From NCBI RefSeq assembly GCF_004331345.1, contig NZ_SJJZ01000001.1, positions 1,240,001-1,304,000 on the forward strand: a stretch of 64,000 nucleotides of DNA, given 5' to 3'. Positions 51,420-62,229 of the stretch are shown here, piece by piece. Made by a program: the position numbers and the translations under genes. Source of the DNA: Kribbella soli (GTDB lineage: Bacteria > Actinomycetota > Actinomycetes > Propionibacteriales > Kribbellaceae). Positions within the stretch are counted from its first letter, which is position 1. Each line of letters begins with the position of its first letter. The notes below the pieces were generated by a model. It was not told where the DNA came from. It saw only the letters and a program-made list of their open reading frames with translations, and searched no databases.

Positions 51420-52126
51420 TCCGTCGGACCTCCCTGAAACACGAGCGGATCGCGCGGGTGCTCGCGCGGGAGATCAAGTCCGGCGTCGTACGGCGGGGCA
51501 CTCAGCTGCCCGGTGAGGTCGAGCTGGCGAAACGGTTCTCGGTCAGCCGGAACACCGTCCGCGCCGCGCTCGCCGTACTCGCTGAGGACGAGCTGATCGC
51601 CACGCACACCGGCAAGGGTTCGTACGTGCTGTTCGACGGGCGACCGCTGGACGGGCGTCTTGGGTGGACGCATGCGCTGTCCGAGCAGGGTGTGGAGACC
51701 CGGATGCGGACGGTGCGGATCGAGCTCGAGAACGATCCCGCGCTGGCTGACCGGCTCGGTCTGCCGTCGTCCGAGGTGGTGGTGATCGAGCGCGTCCGCC
51801 AGCTCACGGACGGTACGGCGATCTCGCTCGAACGCAGCCGGATCCCGGCGCTCGAGTCGCTCCGCGACCTGCCCGAACGCGGCCTGGACAACGGCTCGAT
51901 CAGCGTCACCCTGAACCGCGCCGGCCTTTACCTCGACCACTGCGAGCAACGCCTCCGCGGGCGCCCCCTCACCCCCGTAGAAGCCGGCCACCTGGCCCGC
52001 CCGCACGGCACCTGGTTCCTGCACACCACCCGAACCAGCTGGACCTCCACCGACACCTTCGCCGAACACGCCGACGAACTCTTGGACCCGACCCACTACG
52101 AACTGAACCTCACCTACCGCAGCTGA
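51416..52126 (+). CDS. GntR-family regulator with UTRA-like domain
   Basis: A protein of 236 residues. The winged helix spans ARVLAREIKSGVVRRGTQLPGEVELAKRFSVSRNTVRAALAVL to ATHTGKGSYVLFD (about 10-75). The C-terminal 150 residues resemble the UTRA ligand domain (SEVVVIERVRQLTDGTAISLERSRIP, LYLDHCEQRL). It is the last gene of the NCS1 operon and probably its repressor, with a nucleobase-type ligand. ATG 51416 overlaps the hydrolase stop. Confidence 0.88.
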   Translation: MIRRTSLKHERIARVLAREIKSGVVRRGTQLPGEVELAKRFSVSRNTVRAALAVLAEDELIATHTGKGSYVLFDGRPLDGRLGWTHALSEQGVETRMRTVRIELENDPALADRLGLPSSEVVVIERVRQLTDGTAISLERSRIPALESLRDLPERGLDNGSISVTLNRAGLYLDHCEQRLRGRPLTPVEAGHLARPHGTWFLHTTRTSWTSTDTFAEHADELLDPTHYELNLTYRS

Positions 52127-52316
52127 ATCGCACTGACCGGACGGCCGCGCAGGCAGAAGTAGCTCCCGCTCGGCGTGTCACTGCCGTTTTGCGAGGTTTT
52201 GCCTGCGTAGCGGTCCCCTAGGGAGTCCATTGCCCAGGGCATAGGGAGTTGTCCGGATGTGGGGGGTGTCCTCAGGGGAGCACTGTCTAGTCATCGACAG
52301 GAGCTCGGAGGACATC

Positions 52317-52475
52317 ATGTTTGTTTACTCGACTGACGCGGTGCGGGCGGAGATCAAGTACCGCCAGGAGCGGATTCGGCGGGACTACCAGCGTCCGTTG
52401 TGGTTCCTGCCCAAGCGTGCGCCGCGGCCGCCCCAGCCCTGCGCGCCCGAGCTTCGGGCCCGTCCCGCGATGTGA
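52317..52475 (+). CDS. tiny basic protein, paralogue 1 of 3
   Basis: A protein of 52 residues. The helix VRAEIKYRQERIRRDYQ is shared with the next two genes (pattern KAE-x-x-YR-x-ER-x-x-RD); the tail is proline-rich. It is highly basic and has no signal peptide. GGAGG lies 5-6 nt before the ATG. Function unknown; it could bind nucleic acid or a protein. A strong terminator hairpin follows. Confidence 0.7.
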   Translation: MFVYSTDAVRAEIKYRQERIRRDYQRPLWFLPKRAPRPPQPCAPELRARPAM

Positions 52476-52510
52476 CCGCACGATCACCGCCCCAGACCCC
52501 CTCCCCCCAA

Positions 52511-52542
52511 GGCGCGGTCGGCTCTTCGGAGCCGGCCGCGCC
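52511..52542 (+). terminator. strong hairpin with TTCG loop
   Basis: GGCGCGGTCGGCTC (52511-52524) pairs with GAGCCGGCCGCGCC (52529-52542) with one G-U pair and a TTCG tetraloop. A short T-containing stretch follows. Placed between tiny genes 1 and 2, it makes them separate transcription units. Confidence 0.75.
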
Positions 52543-52704
52543 ACCGTCGTTTCAGGGTCCTCAGGCACCCCCTAGGACCCCCTCAGGACACCTAGGTACC
52601 GCCCACCCGCGGGGATAGGGAGGACTTCCGATGTGCGGGTCCTCCTCAGACGAGCAGATTTACACCTGTCGGCAGGTAGCCGGCACCAGCAAACGGAGGA
52701 ACAC

Positions 52705-52833
52705 ATGTTCACCAACGCATCGGTCAAGGCAGAGGTCGACTACCGCAGGGAGCGCCTCAGCCGTGACTTCCGGCAGACCCGGAACACCCGGAGCCGCCGG
52801 ACCATCAGCCACCTGTTCGGCCGGAAAGCCTGA
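52705..52833 (+). CDS. tiny basic protein, paralogue 2 of 3
   Basis: A protein of 42 residues. VKAEVDYRRERLSRDFRQ matches the helix of its neighbours; the end is basic (TRSRRTISHLFGRKA). GGAGGA lies 4-5 nt before the ATG. Downstream, tiny gene 3 follows after 13 bp, so these two are probably co-transcribed. Confidence 0.7.
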   Translation: MFTNASVKAEVDYRRERLSRDFRQTRNTRSRRTISHLFGRKA

Positions 52834-52846
52834 AGGGAGGGAAACC

Positions 52847-53011
52847 ATGATGATCAACATGCCACTGACCCCGGACGCCATGAAGGCGGAATCGGCCTAC
52901 CGGTTGGAGCGCGCCAAGCGTGACTTCCGGGTCGCGAACCGCCGGAAGCGCACGGAGCGGACCGCACAGTCCGAGCCGCGCCAGGCCCTCCGACCCCGCC
53001 CGGCCGCATGA
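52847..53011 (+). CDS. tiny basic protein, paralogue 3 of 3
   Basis: A protein of 54 residues. [18 protein letters not shown] is the same helix; the tail ([22 protein letters not shown]) is strongly basic. GGGAGGG lies 5 nt before the ATG. The family is known among actinomycetes only as short unnamed proteins to my knowledge. Terminated by the hairpin at 53,022. Confidence 0.7.
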   Translation: MMINMPLTPDAMKAESAYRLERAKRDFRVANRRKRTERTAQSEPRQALRPRPAA

Positions 53012-53021
53012 CCGCCGAAAC

Positions 53022-53064
53022 CGCCGTCCCTGATCGAGAACTCGCGATCAGGGACGGCGTTTCT
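53022..53064 (+). terminator. terminator after the tiny gene cluster
   Basis: CGCCGTCCCTGATCG (53022-53036) is the perfect complement of CGATCAGGGACGGCG (53045-53059), with an 8-nt loop and TTTC after it. It separates the tiny genes from the LuxR gene, which starts at 53,137. Confidence 0.88.
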
Positions 53065-53136
53065 GCGCCTGGGAGAAAGGCCGGGAGCAGCCAGCGGACG
53101 GGATACCGTCGATTTGTGTCGGCACCAGGGGCGAAG

Positions 53137-56055
53137 ATGGACGACGTGCCCTGGAACTCGACACCTCTCGTCGGCCGCTCATCCGAGATGGCCACTCTGC
53201 TCAGCGCCGTGGACGACGCCAAGACGCGTCGGGCCGGCGCCGTGCTGCTGTCCGGTGACGCCGGCGTCGGCAAGACCCGGTTACTGGACGAGGTGGCGAC
53301 CGGCGCGCACGAGCGCGGATTCGGCGTCCTGGTCGGGCACTGCACCGACTTCGGCGACGCCGGCCTGCCGTACCAGCCGTTCTCGGAGATCTTCGGCCGG
53401 CTGGCCGGCGACCGCCCCGACCTCGTCGAGGGCGTCCTCACCAACTTCCCGGCGATCGGCCGGCTGCTCCCGGCGCACCGGCTGCTGAGCGCCCAGCCCG
53501 TGCCGCAGGAGGGCCAGCTCGACCGGGCCGCCCTGTTCGACGCCGTCCTCGGCGCGTTCACCGCGCTCGCCACCAGCGAGCCGCAGCTGGTGATCATCGA
53601 GGACGCCCACTGGGCCGACGACTCGACCCGGGACCTGATCGGTTTCCTGATCACCCGCCTGACCTCGCAGCGCCTGGCGCTCGTGGTGTCGTACCGCAGC
53701 GACGACCTGCACCGCCGGCACCCGCTGCGCCGCCCGATCGCCGAGTGGTCCCGCAACCCTCGGGTACGTCGCGTGAACCTGCTCCCCCACGACGCCGACG
53801 AGGCCCGCACCCTGCTGCACCTGCTGCTCACCGATCCGCTGTCTCCGGCCGAGGAGCGCCGCATCCTCGAGCGGGCCGGCGGCAACGCGTTCTTCACCGA
53901 GGAACTCGCCGCCGCGGCCTCGATGGGCGACGGCGACGCCGTGCCGCCCGATCTCGCCGACCTGCTGCTGGTCCGCCTCGACCCGCTGTCCGACGAGGCC
54001 CGCCAGGTCGCCCGGGTGATCGCGGTCGCCGGCCGCCGCGTCCCGCACGACCTGCTCACCGCCGTCGCCAAACTGCCGGATCGCGAGCTCGACGACGCCC
54101 TGCGCGAGCTGATCGACGCCCACATCATCGACGTACCGACCAGCGATCGGTACTACTTCCGCCACGCCCTGCTGGCCGAGGCCGTGTACGACGACCTGCT
54201 GCCGGGCGAGCGGGTTCGCCAGCACGCGGCGTACGTGCAGGAGCTGGAGAGCCAGACAGTCGCGGGCACCGCGGCCGAGCTGGCCGGGCACGCCACCCGG
54301 TCGCACGACCTGGCCACGGCGTTCGAGGCGAGGGTCCGAGCGGGTCAGGAAGCGCTCTCGGTCGCCGCGCCGCAGGAGGCGCTGAAGCACTACGAGATGG
54401 CCCTCGAGCTGTTCCCGAACGCCGCGCCGACGAGCACGGTCGACAAGACCTGGCTGATCGTCGACACGGCGATGGCGGCCACCTTGTCCTCCCAGCACCT
54501 GCGCGCCGTCAAGCTGCTCCGGAAGGCGCTGGTCGATCTGCCGCCCGACGCACCGAAGCTGCAGCGGGCCGAGCTGCTGCTGCCGCTCGCGGACATCGCG
54601 CTGGTCATCGACCAGGACAAGGAGGCCAGCGAGGCCGTCTCGCAGGCGCTCAAGCTGGTCCAGGACGAGCCGGCCAGCGTGTTCAAGGCGCAGGTCGCGT
54701 CGCTCTACGCCCGGGTGTCCGACGCGCTCGGCCGCCCGATGGATGCGGAGCGCTGGGCGCACAAGGCGCTCGAGATCGCCCGCGAGGCCGGCCAGGAATC
54801 CGCCGCCAGCGACGCCGGGATCACGCTGGCCCAGCTCCGTCGCCGGGCGGGCGATCCGGAGACCGCCGCGAAGCAGCTCGAGGAGGCCGCCGTACGGGCG
54901 CAGCTCACCGGCGACTCCCCCGCGGAGGTGCGCAGCCGGTTCCTGCTCGGGTCGACGCACTACGAGCAGGGCGACCTGCTGAACGCGAAGGCGTCGCTGT
55001 CGTTCGCGACGAAGCGGGCCGGTGAGCTCGGGCGGCAATGGGCGGCGTACGGGTTCGACGCGCGCCGGATGCTGGCGCTGACCCAGTTCATGCTCGGCGA
55101 GTGGGACGAGGCGGCGGCGACCGCCCGGACGGACTCGATGACGCCGGCGGCGGCCGCGGCGGCGTTGCGGGCGGTGGAGTTCTCGGTCCGCAGCGGGCGG
55201 GGTGACACGGCGGTCGCGGAGGAGTTCGAGCTGTCCCGGAAGTGGTGGGACCTCGACGTGATGCTGCCGATCATCGGGCTGCAGCCGGCCGTCGACGCGT
55301 ACCGCGTACTCGACAAGCCGGCCGAGGCGGAGAAGCTGATCACGGATGTGTCGGCGCTGTGCGCCGACGTGTTCCAGACCGAATGGTTCTTCGCACGGAT
55401 CCGGTTCTCCACGCTCGGGATGCAGCTCCTGTGCCACCGCGCCGTCGGTGAGCCGTCGGCCGCGGCCGAGCTGGTCGCGCGCGGCGCGGAGCTGCTCAAC
55501 CTCGGGCAGATGACCGCGGAGAAGGGGATGCCTCCGGGGCGGCTGATGGGCGTCGAAGGTCTCGCCTGGCTCGCGCGGCTGGAGTCGGAGTGGGATCGGC
55601 TGCGCTGGCTGGCCGGGATCGACGCGCCGACGCCGGAGGAACACGTCGCCGCCTGGCAGCGGACGACGGACGCTTTCGGCTACGGGTACGTCTTCGAGCA
55701 GGCCTGGTCGCGGATCCGCCTGTCGGCCGCGCTACGCGCCGCGGGCCGGGTGGCCGAGGCGAACGAGCAGACGACACTGGCGGCCGAGGTCGGCCGGGAG
55801 CTGAGCGCGCGCCCGCTCCTGGAAGAGGCCGGCGGCGTCGACACCGGCGGTGCCAGTGCGCTGACGTCGCGAGAGACCGAAGTACTGCGATTGCTCGCGG
55901 AGGGCCGGACGAACCGGCAGCTGGCGCGGGAGCTGTACATCAGCGAGAAGACCGTCAGCGTGCACGTGTCGAACATCCTCGCGAAGCTCGGCGTCCGTTC
56001 CCGCACGGAAGCAGCCGCGGTAGCCCGCCGCGACGGACTCCTCGACGGGGACTAG
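53137..56055 (+). CDS. LAL-type LuxR transcriptional regulator (AAA-TPR-HTH)
   Basis: A protein of 972 residues. An AAA ATPase is at the N-terminus: [11 protein letters not shown], Walker [15 protein letters not shown] (about 38-51), and Walker [12 protein letters not shown] (about 155). The centre is helical TPR-like repeats; the C-terminus (about 905-965) is a LuxR helix-turn-helix, [19 protein letters not shown] to [22 protein letters not shown] regulators bind ligands and often control secondary metabolism or transport. ATG 53137 (GGGGCGAAG upstream) is preferred over earlier in-frame starts because it begins just before the conserved VGR motif and clears the terminator. Confidence 0.9.
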   Translation: MDDVPWNSTPLVGRSSEMATLLSAVDDAKTRRAGAVLLSGDAGVGKTRLLDEVATGAHERGFGVLVGHCTDFGDAGLPYQPFSEIFGRLAGDRPDLVEGVLTNFPAIGRLLPAHRLLSAQPVPQEGQLDRAALFDAVLGAFTALATSEPQLVIIEDAHWADDSTRDLIGFLITRLTSQRLALVVSYRSDDLHRRHPLRRPIAEWSRNPRVRRVNLLPHDADEARTLLHLLLTDPLSPAEERRILERAGGNAFFTEELAAAASMGDGDAVPPDLADLLLVRLDPLSDEARQVARVIAVAGRRVPHDLLTAVAKLPDRELDDALRELIDAHIIDVPTSDRYYFRHALLAEAVYDDLLPGERVRQHAAYVQELESQTVAGTAAELAGHATRSHDLATAFEARVRAGQEALSVAAPQEALKHYEMALELFPNAAPTSTVDKTWLIVDTAMAATLSSQHLRAVKLLRKALVDLPPDAPKLQRAELLLPLADIALVIDQDKEASEAVSQALKLVQDEPASVFKAQVASLYARVSDALGRPMDAERWAHKALEIAREAGQESAASDAGITLAQLRRRAGDPETAAKQLEEAAVRAQLTGDSPAEVRSRFLLGSTHYEQGDLLNAKASLSFATKRAGELGRQWAAYGFDARRMLALTQFMLGEWDEAAATARTDSMTPAAAAAALRAVEFSVRSGRGDTAVAEEFELSRKWWDLDVMLPIIGLQPAVDAYRVLDKPAEAEKLITDVSALCADVFQTEWFFARIRFSTLGMQLLCHRAVGEPSAAAELVARGAELLNLGQMTAEKGMPPGRLMGVEGLAWLARLESEWDRLRWLAGIDAPTPEEHVAAWQRTTDAFGYGYVFEQAWSRIRLSAALRAAGRVAEANEQTTLAAEVGRELSARPLLEEAGGVDTGGASALTSRETEVLRLLAEGRTNRQLARELYISEKTVSVHVSNILAKLGVRSRTEAAAVARRDGLLDGD

Positions 56056-56059
56056 AGCC

Positions 56060-56287
56060 CTAGCCGTGCCGGCGGTGCCGGCTGTCGGCCTCGGCCTGCA
56101 GATGCCGAGCCCGGGCGCGGCTCAGGTCGTCGCCGACCGACGCCGATTCGGCGGGGGGCGCGGCCGTGGGGCGATCGAGCTCGGTGATGTCGTCGAAGAC
56201 CTTGCGGGCGTGCCGCATTCGCAGTGCGGCCAACACCACCAGCACGGCCGCAACGAGGGCTATCAATACCCACAGTTGCCAAGACAT
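56060..56287 (-). CDS. small single-pass membrane protein
   Basis: A protein of 75 residues. A helix LWVLIALVAAVLVVLAALRM (about 5-24) anchors it with a short external N-terminus; the rest is a hydrophilic, charged cytosolic tail (DDITELDRPTAAP...). GTGAGG precedes the ATG. Family not recognised. It is convergent with the LuxR gene, 4 bp apart. The 56,288-56,468 gap shows only a weak GTTGCCC/GGGCAAC inverted repeat. Confidence 0.55.
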   Translation of the reverse strand: MSWQLWVLIALVAAVLVVLAALRMRHARKVFDDITELDRPTAAPPAESASVGDDLSRARARHLQAEADSRHRRHG

Positions 56288-56468
56288 AGCCTCACCACCA
56301 CGTATTCGCCCCGTTCCCCCGAGTAATCACCATAGCCCCGATGTCGGCCCTTGGCGACAGGGCGTACGCATACCGTCATCTCGGCGCTTGAAGCTTACGT
56401 TTTGTTGCCCATTGCAAACACATACGGTGACCGGGCAACGAGTCGGGGGAACCCAGGAGCGACTACTT

Positions 56469-57818
56469 TCAGTGACTGCGCGGCGTGAGCCGGCCACCCC
56501 GGAACAGGTATTCCGCGCGACCGTCGACCGCCCCGCGGAAGGCGAGCACCTCGTGCGTCCCGTGCTCGGCCTCGGCGGCGATCAGCCGGGTGTCGTCGAG
56601 CGCGACGAGCCTGGTCCGGCGCGGCTCCGGGTACATCAGCCGCGCCTCGTCGCTGACCGCCTCGTCGAGCACCCAGAACTCCCCGTCCTGGACGCTGATC
56701 GTGGCCTGCGCGAGTACGCCGGTGTACCGACCGGTGACCAGCTCCGGTGAGATGTCGACCGGCTCCGTCGGCGGCACCGGACGGGCCGGCAACTCGACCC
56801 CGGCCGTCTCGCGGAGGATGTGGCCGACCAGTTCGTCGTACAAGGGTCCGGTGCTGCCGCCGTTGGTGAGGAGCGCGACCGCGACGCCCTTCTCCGGCAC
56901 CAGCCGGAAGAACGCCGACTGGCCGACGGTCCCGCCGTCGTGGCCGTAGAGCCGCCCGCCTTCGACGTCGAAGATCATCCAGCCGAGTCCCCAGTGCTGC
57001 GCGAACCCGCCGATCGCCGGTACGTCGACCTGCGGCTGCCACAACCGATCGACCGTTTCCCGGTCGAACAGCGTCGCGTCCAGGTAGGCGCGGCCGAACG
57101 TGATCAGGTCCCGAGCGCTCATCGCCAGCAACGACCCGGCCGGGGCCATCGCATGCACCAGGCTCCACACCGGCGCGGTCTGCAAGGGAGCACCCGGCTT
57201 CGGCGCCACATGCCCGAGCGCAGCGCGGTACAGGAGAGCCTCGTCCGCGATCGTCGCGACGTGCTCCAGCCCGAGCGGTACGGCGATACGCTCCCGGACG
57301 AGCTGGTGGAACGGCTTCCCGAACAGGACCTCGGCGATCCGCCCGAGCACCACGAAGCCGGAGTTGTTGTACGAGAACCCAGCGCCCGGCGACACCTCCT
57401 GCGCCAGCCCGGGCAGCACGTCCCGCACGAACAGCTCGACCGCGTCGTCGCCCCGCGAGGTCGGGGTGAAGGCGTCCCCGGAGAACCCGCTGGAGTGCGT
57501 GAGCAACTGCCGCGGCGTGATCACCACGGCGGCGGCCTCGTCGGCGAGCTTGAACTCGGGCAGGTAGTCCCGCACCGGCCGGTCGAGGTCGACCTTTCCC
57601 TCGGCAACCAGCTGCAGGATCAGGGTGGTTGTCCACAGCTTGGTGATCGACCCGATCTGGAACACCGAGTCGACGGTCGCCTCGACTCCCGTGTCGAGGT
57701 TGAGGATGCCCGCGGCCGCCGTACTGACCTCGCCGTCGACCAGGACGGCGACCGAGGCGGCCGGTACGCCGTGCTTCGTGATCAGGTCCGCGAGGTTGTC
57801 GTCCAGCCAGCTCTGCAC
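56469..57818 (-). CDS. beta-lactamase-family serine hydrolase
   Basis: A protein of 449 residues. The serine-beta-lactamase/DD-peptidase motifs are present: GSITK (Ser-x-x-Lys, about 56), YNNSG (Tyr-x-Asn) and GHDGG. No signal peptide is seen, so it is probably cytosolic, in the esterase or D-aminopeptidase range of the family, not an antibiotic resistance enzyme. The last 100 residues form an extra beta-rich domain. The GTG at 57818 has AAGGAG 7 nt upstream and starts 4 bp after the dipeptidase stop. Confidence 0.8.
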   Translation of the reverse strand: MQSWLDDNLADLITKHGVPAASVAVLVDGEVSTAAAGILNLDTGVEATVDSVFQIGSITKLWTTTLILQLVAEGKVDLDRPVRDYLPEFKLADEAAAVVITPRQLLTHSSGFSGDAFTPTSRGDDAVELFVRDVLPGLAQEVSPGAGFSYNNSGFVVLGRIAEVLFGKPFHQLVRERIAVPLGLEHVATIADEALLYRAALGHVAPKPGAPLQTAPVWSLVHAMAPAGSLLAMSARDLITFGRAYLDATLFDRETVDRLWQPQVDVPAIGGFAQHWGLGWMIFDVEGGRLYGHDGGTVGQSAFFRLVPEKGVAVALLTNGGSTGPLYDELVGHILRETAGVELPARPVPPTEPVDISPELVTGRYTGVLAQATISVQDGEFWVLDEAVSDEARLMYPEPRRTRLVALDDTRLIAAEAEHGTHEVLAFRGAVDGRAEYLFRGGRLTPRSH

Positions 57819-57822
57819 GTCG

Positions 57823-58839
57823 TCACTCCTTGGATGAGAGAACCCGGACCAGGTTCTGGCCGAGGACCTTCCGGATGGTTGCTTCGGGCAGTCCCCGGGC
57901 CAGCAGGGCGTCGGTGACCAGGGGCATCCCGGCCGGGCCTTCGAGGCCGGGGACGTACAACTCGGCGTCCAGGCCCTGGATGACCACCGGCCGGTCGCAG
58001 GCCGGGATCTTCTCGCCGAAGACCTCCGCAACGAAGTCGCTGCCGAGACCGACGTGGTCCTCGCCGGCGACGTCGAGGATGTGCAGGACGTGGTCGGCCA
58101 GGTGGTCGACGGTCGGCTTCTCGGCGGTGGTCAGGAAGCCGGCGAAGAAGTTCACGCAGATCACGCCGCCGGTCGCGGCGATCGCGCGGAGCTGCTCGTC
58201 GGTCAGGTTGCGGTGGTGCTCGCGCAGCGCGAACGCACTGGAGTGCGAGGCGACGACCGGCTTGGTCGCGAGCTCGAGGATGTGCTCGGTGCCGGCACGG
58301 CCGACGTGCGAGACGTCGATGAGTACGCCGAGCTCCTCGAGGAGTCGTACCGCCTCGACGCCGGCGTGCGTCAGCCGGCTTCCGGTCGCGTCCTCACCGG
58401 ATCCGTCGCCGAGCGCGCTGCGCCCGAAGTGCGTGAACGAGACCATCCGGACGCCGAGTCGCTGGAGGGTCTGCAGGAGCTCGAGGTCGGTGTCGATCTG
58501 CGGGCAGCCTTCGAGCGCCAGGACCAGCGCGATCCTGCCCGCCGCGGTCGCGGCCTCGACGTCGCCGGGCGCCGTACACAGCGCGACCTCGTCGGCGTTC
58601 GCCTCGGCGATCCGGTGCGCGGCCTCGATCATCCGGAGCGTCTCGCGCAGCGCTCCTTCGGGCAGGAACTCCGAGTCGATGAACACCGGCAGGACCTGCA
58701 CGTCGATACCGCCGTCCCGCAGCTGCGGGATCCACCGCTCCCGGAAGTACGCGGACCAGACCTCCTTCGGCCGCCGCGCGACCAGCATCAGCAGATCGTT
58801 GTGCGCATCCGCCACCACCGCGTCGCGGTGCAGGTCCAT
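57823..58839 (-). CDS. M19 membrane-dipeptidase family zinc dipeptidase
   Basis: A protein of 338 residues. The zinc ligands of the family are visible: VADAHNDLL (His-x-Asp), LEGCPQI (Glu), DVSHVG and VASHSSAFAL (His pair), and the GLGSDFVAEVFGE loop. M19 enzymes cleave dipeptides including some with D-residues. No signal peptide. GAGGGGGAG lies just before ATG 58839. It sits 23 bp after nuoA and 4 bp before the serine hydrolase; together they may degrade peptidoglycan-derived peptides (inference). Confidence 0.85.
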   Translation of the reverse strand: MDLHRDAVVADAHNDLLMLVARRPKEVWSAYFRERWIPQLRDGGIDVQVLPVFIDSEFLPEGALRETLRMIEAAHRIAEANADEVALCTAPGDVEAATAAGRIALVLALEGCPQIDTDLELLQTLQRLGVRMVSFTHFGRSALGDGSGEDATGSRLTHAGVEAVRLLEELGVLIDVSHVGRAGTEHILELATKPVVASHSSAFALREHHRNLTDEQLRAIAATGGVICVNFFAGFLTTAEKPTVDHLADHVLHILDVAGEDHVGLGSDFVAEVFGEKIPACDRPVVIQGLDAELYVPGLEGPAGMPLVTDALLARGLPEATIRKVLGQNLVRVLSSKE

Positions 58840-58862
58840 CGCTCCCCCTCGAAGTCGGCCGG

Positions 58863-59219
58863 TCAGGTCCAGCGCAGGACGCCCTTGCGGTACGCGTACA
58901 ACAGGCCGACGGCGACGAAGGCCAGGAAGACGAACATCTCGATCAGGGTCGCGAAGCCGAGGGTCGCGAAGATCGTCGCCCACGGGAAGAGGTAGATCGC
59001 GTCCACGGCGAAGATCACGTAGAGGTACGCGAACAGGTAGTACCTGATGTGGACCTGGGCCCAGCCCTCGCCGACCGGGTCGACGCCCGACTCGTAGGTC
59101 TTGAGCTTGCCCTCGGTCGGATACGTGACCGTCAGCGCCTTGTTCAGCGCGAACGCGCCGAGCAGCCCGACGAATCCGAGCGCGACCACCGCGGCGATGA
59201 CGCCATAGCTGTCCGACAC
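58863..59219 (-). CDS. nuoA: NADH-quinone oxidoreductase subunit A
   Basis: A protein of 118 residues with three membrane helices. LKTYESGVDPVGEGWAQVHIRYYLFAYLYVIFAVDAIYLFPWA is the NuoA signature, including the loop near the quinone site. It starts 10 bp downstream of the exported-protein gene and precedes the dipeptidase gene, so it is in an operon with no other nuo gene. Confidence 0.95.
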   Translation of the reverse strand: MSDSYGVIAAVVALGFVGLLGAFALNKALTVTYPTEGKLKTYESGVDPVGEGWAQVHIRYYLFAYLYVIFAVDAIYLFPWATIFATLGFATLIEMFVFLAFVAVGLLYAYRKGVLRWT

Positions 59220-59229
59220 AGGGAGGAGT

Positions 59230-59985
59230 CTAGTTCGTACAGAGCAGGAGGGAGTCGATCGAGACGTACGGGCCGTAGCCGGAGCGGACGTCGGCGACCT
59301 GGAGGCGCAGGCGGGTGACGCCGGTGATGTCGTAGTTCAGCCAGGTCTCGGTCTCCTGCTGCATCCGGACCGACGTCAGCGCGTTCGTCCCGTTGTGCAG
59401 CGACACCCGGACCAGCCCGTCGGTGAGGTTGCCGAGCCAGTTCCGCGAGTACCGGCACCCGGCCGAGTCGACGTCACCCCAGACGTACCCGCCCTGGTTC
59501 GCCAGCAGGTCCGCCTCGGAGCGCCGCGGCCCGTCCTTCGGCGGTACGACGGTGAACTGCGGCTGGCCCGCCCCGCCCGCGGCCACCAGCCCCTTCTTGA
59601 ACATCCCGCGCCACACGTAGTGCTTGAAGCTGATCATCGGCGAGATCGCCGCGGCGTACCGCGCCTGCGGGCCGACCGCGATCCGGTACGTCCGGATCGA
59701 CCCGGGCTGCACGGTGGTGATCGTCACGCTGCTGCCCGACGAGTACCCGTGCGCGACCTCCTGCCAGCGCTTCAGCGACGGGATCCACTGGTGCAACGGG
59801 ATCCTCGTGCCCGCGGCGGGCGCCGGCGACAACGTCCCGACGACCGTGATCACGCCCTTGGTCGCGTCCGTCGTACGAATGCTGTAGATCTTCGCGGTCC
59901 GCGCCGGTGACGGGACCGCGGTCGCGATCGGGACAGCGCAGCCCAGCATCAGCAAAGTCAGCAGTCCGATCAGCACACGGCGCAT
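59230..59985 (-). CDS. secreted protein with NPCBM-like C-terminal domain
   Basis: A protein of 251 residues. A Sec signal peptide (MRRVLIGLLTLLMLGCAVPI...) with likely cleavage after ATA. The C-terminus (GYVWGDVDSAGCRYSRNWLGNLTDG and WLNYDITGVTRLRLQVADV) resembles the NPCBM-type carbohydrate-binding module. The N-terminal part (VVGTLSPAPAAGTRIPLHQWIPS) is Ig-like. The start has GGGAG 7 nt upstream. It precedes nuoA by 10 bp; whether they share a transcript is unknown. Confidence 0.65.
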   Translation of the reverse strand: MRRVLIGLLTLLMLGCAVPIATAVPSPARTAKIYSIRTTDATKGVITVVGTLSPAPAAGTRIPLHQWIPSLKRWQEVAHGYSSGSSVTITTVQPGSIRTYRIAVGPQARYAAAISPMISFKHYVWRGMFKKGLVAAGGAGQPQFTVVPPKDGPRRSEADLLANQGGYVWGDVDSAGCRYSRNWLGNLTDGLVRVSLHNGTNALTSVRMQQETETWLNYDITGVTRLRLQVADVRSGYGPYVSIDSLLLCTN

Positions 59986-60207
59986 GAAGCAACTCCCTGA
60001 ATTCGCAACTAGGTACGCCACCCTGCCGGTTCTCACTCCGGATCGCAAGCGAGCGCTTGCGCAGGGTGACACCGAACTGTTTCGCGCCTACCGCACCCGA
60101 TCGCCTTGTAACACCGCGTCCCAGGCTGTGGACCTCCGGGGCTTCCGCATGATTCCGTTCTAAGGGCGAACTAATATTGGGGTTATCGCCCTGACGGGGG
60201 GATCGAC

Positions 60208-62225
<2,018 letters not shown>

Positions 62226-62229
<4 letters not shown>

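Larger units (their letters stand above)
52242..52622. repeat. duplicated leader element ATAGGGAG before tiny genes 1 and 2
   Basis: ATAGGGAG at 52242-52249 and again at 52615-52622; each copy is followed, after a few bases, by a TCCG(G)ATGTG and then a GGG...CCTC segment, and each stands about 70-90 bp upstream of a tiny gene. Copies of CCTAGG are also nearby. These look like duplicated promoters or regulatory leaders. Confidence 0.5.

Noticed and set aside
53281..55644. A 787-codon open frame on the minus strand opposite the LuxR gene.
   Set aside because: Its composition (Arg, Gly, Val repeats, no motif) is typical of antisense frames in high-GC DNA.
56406..56445. Inverted repeat GTTGCCC/GGGCAAC.
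   Set aside because: Large loop and no tract; too weak to annotate as a terminator.
60163..60192. Inverted repeat AGGGCGA/TCGCCCT before korA.
   Set aside because: Seven bp with a 16-nt spacer is too weak to call a separate operator; noted under korA.
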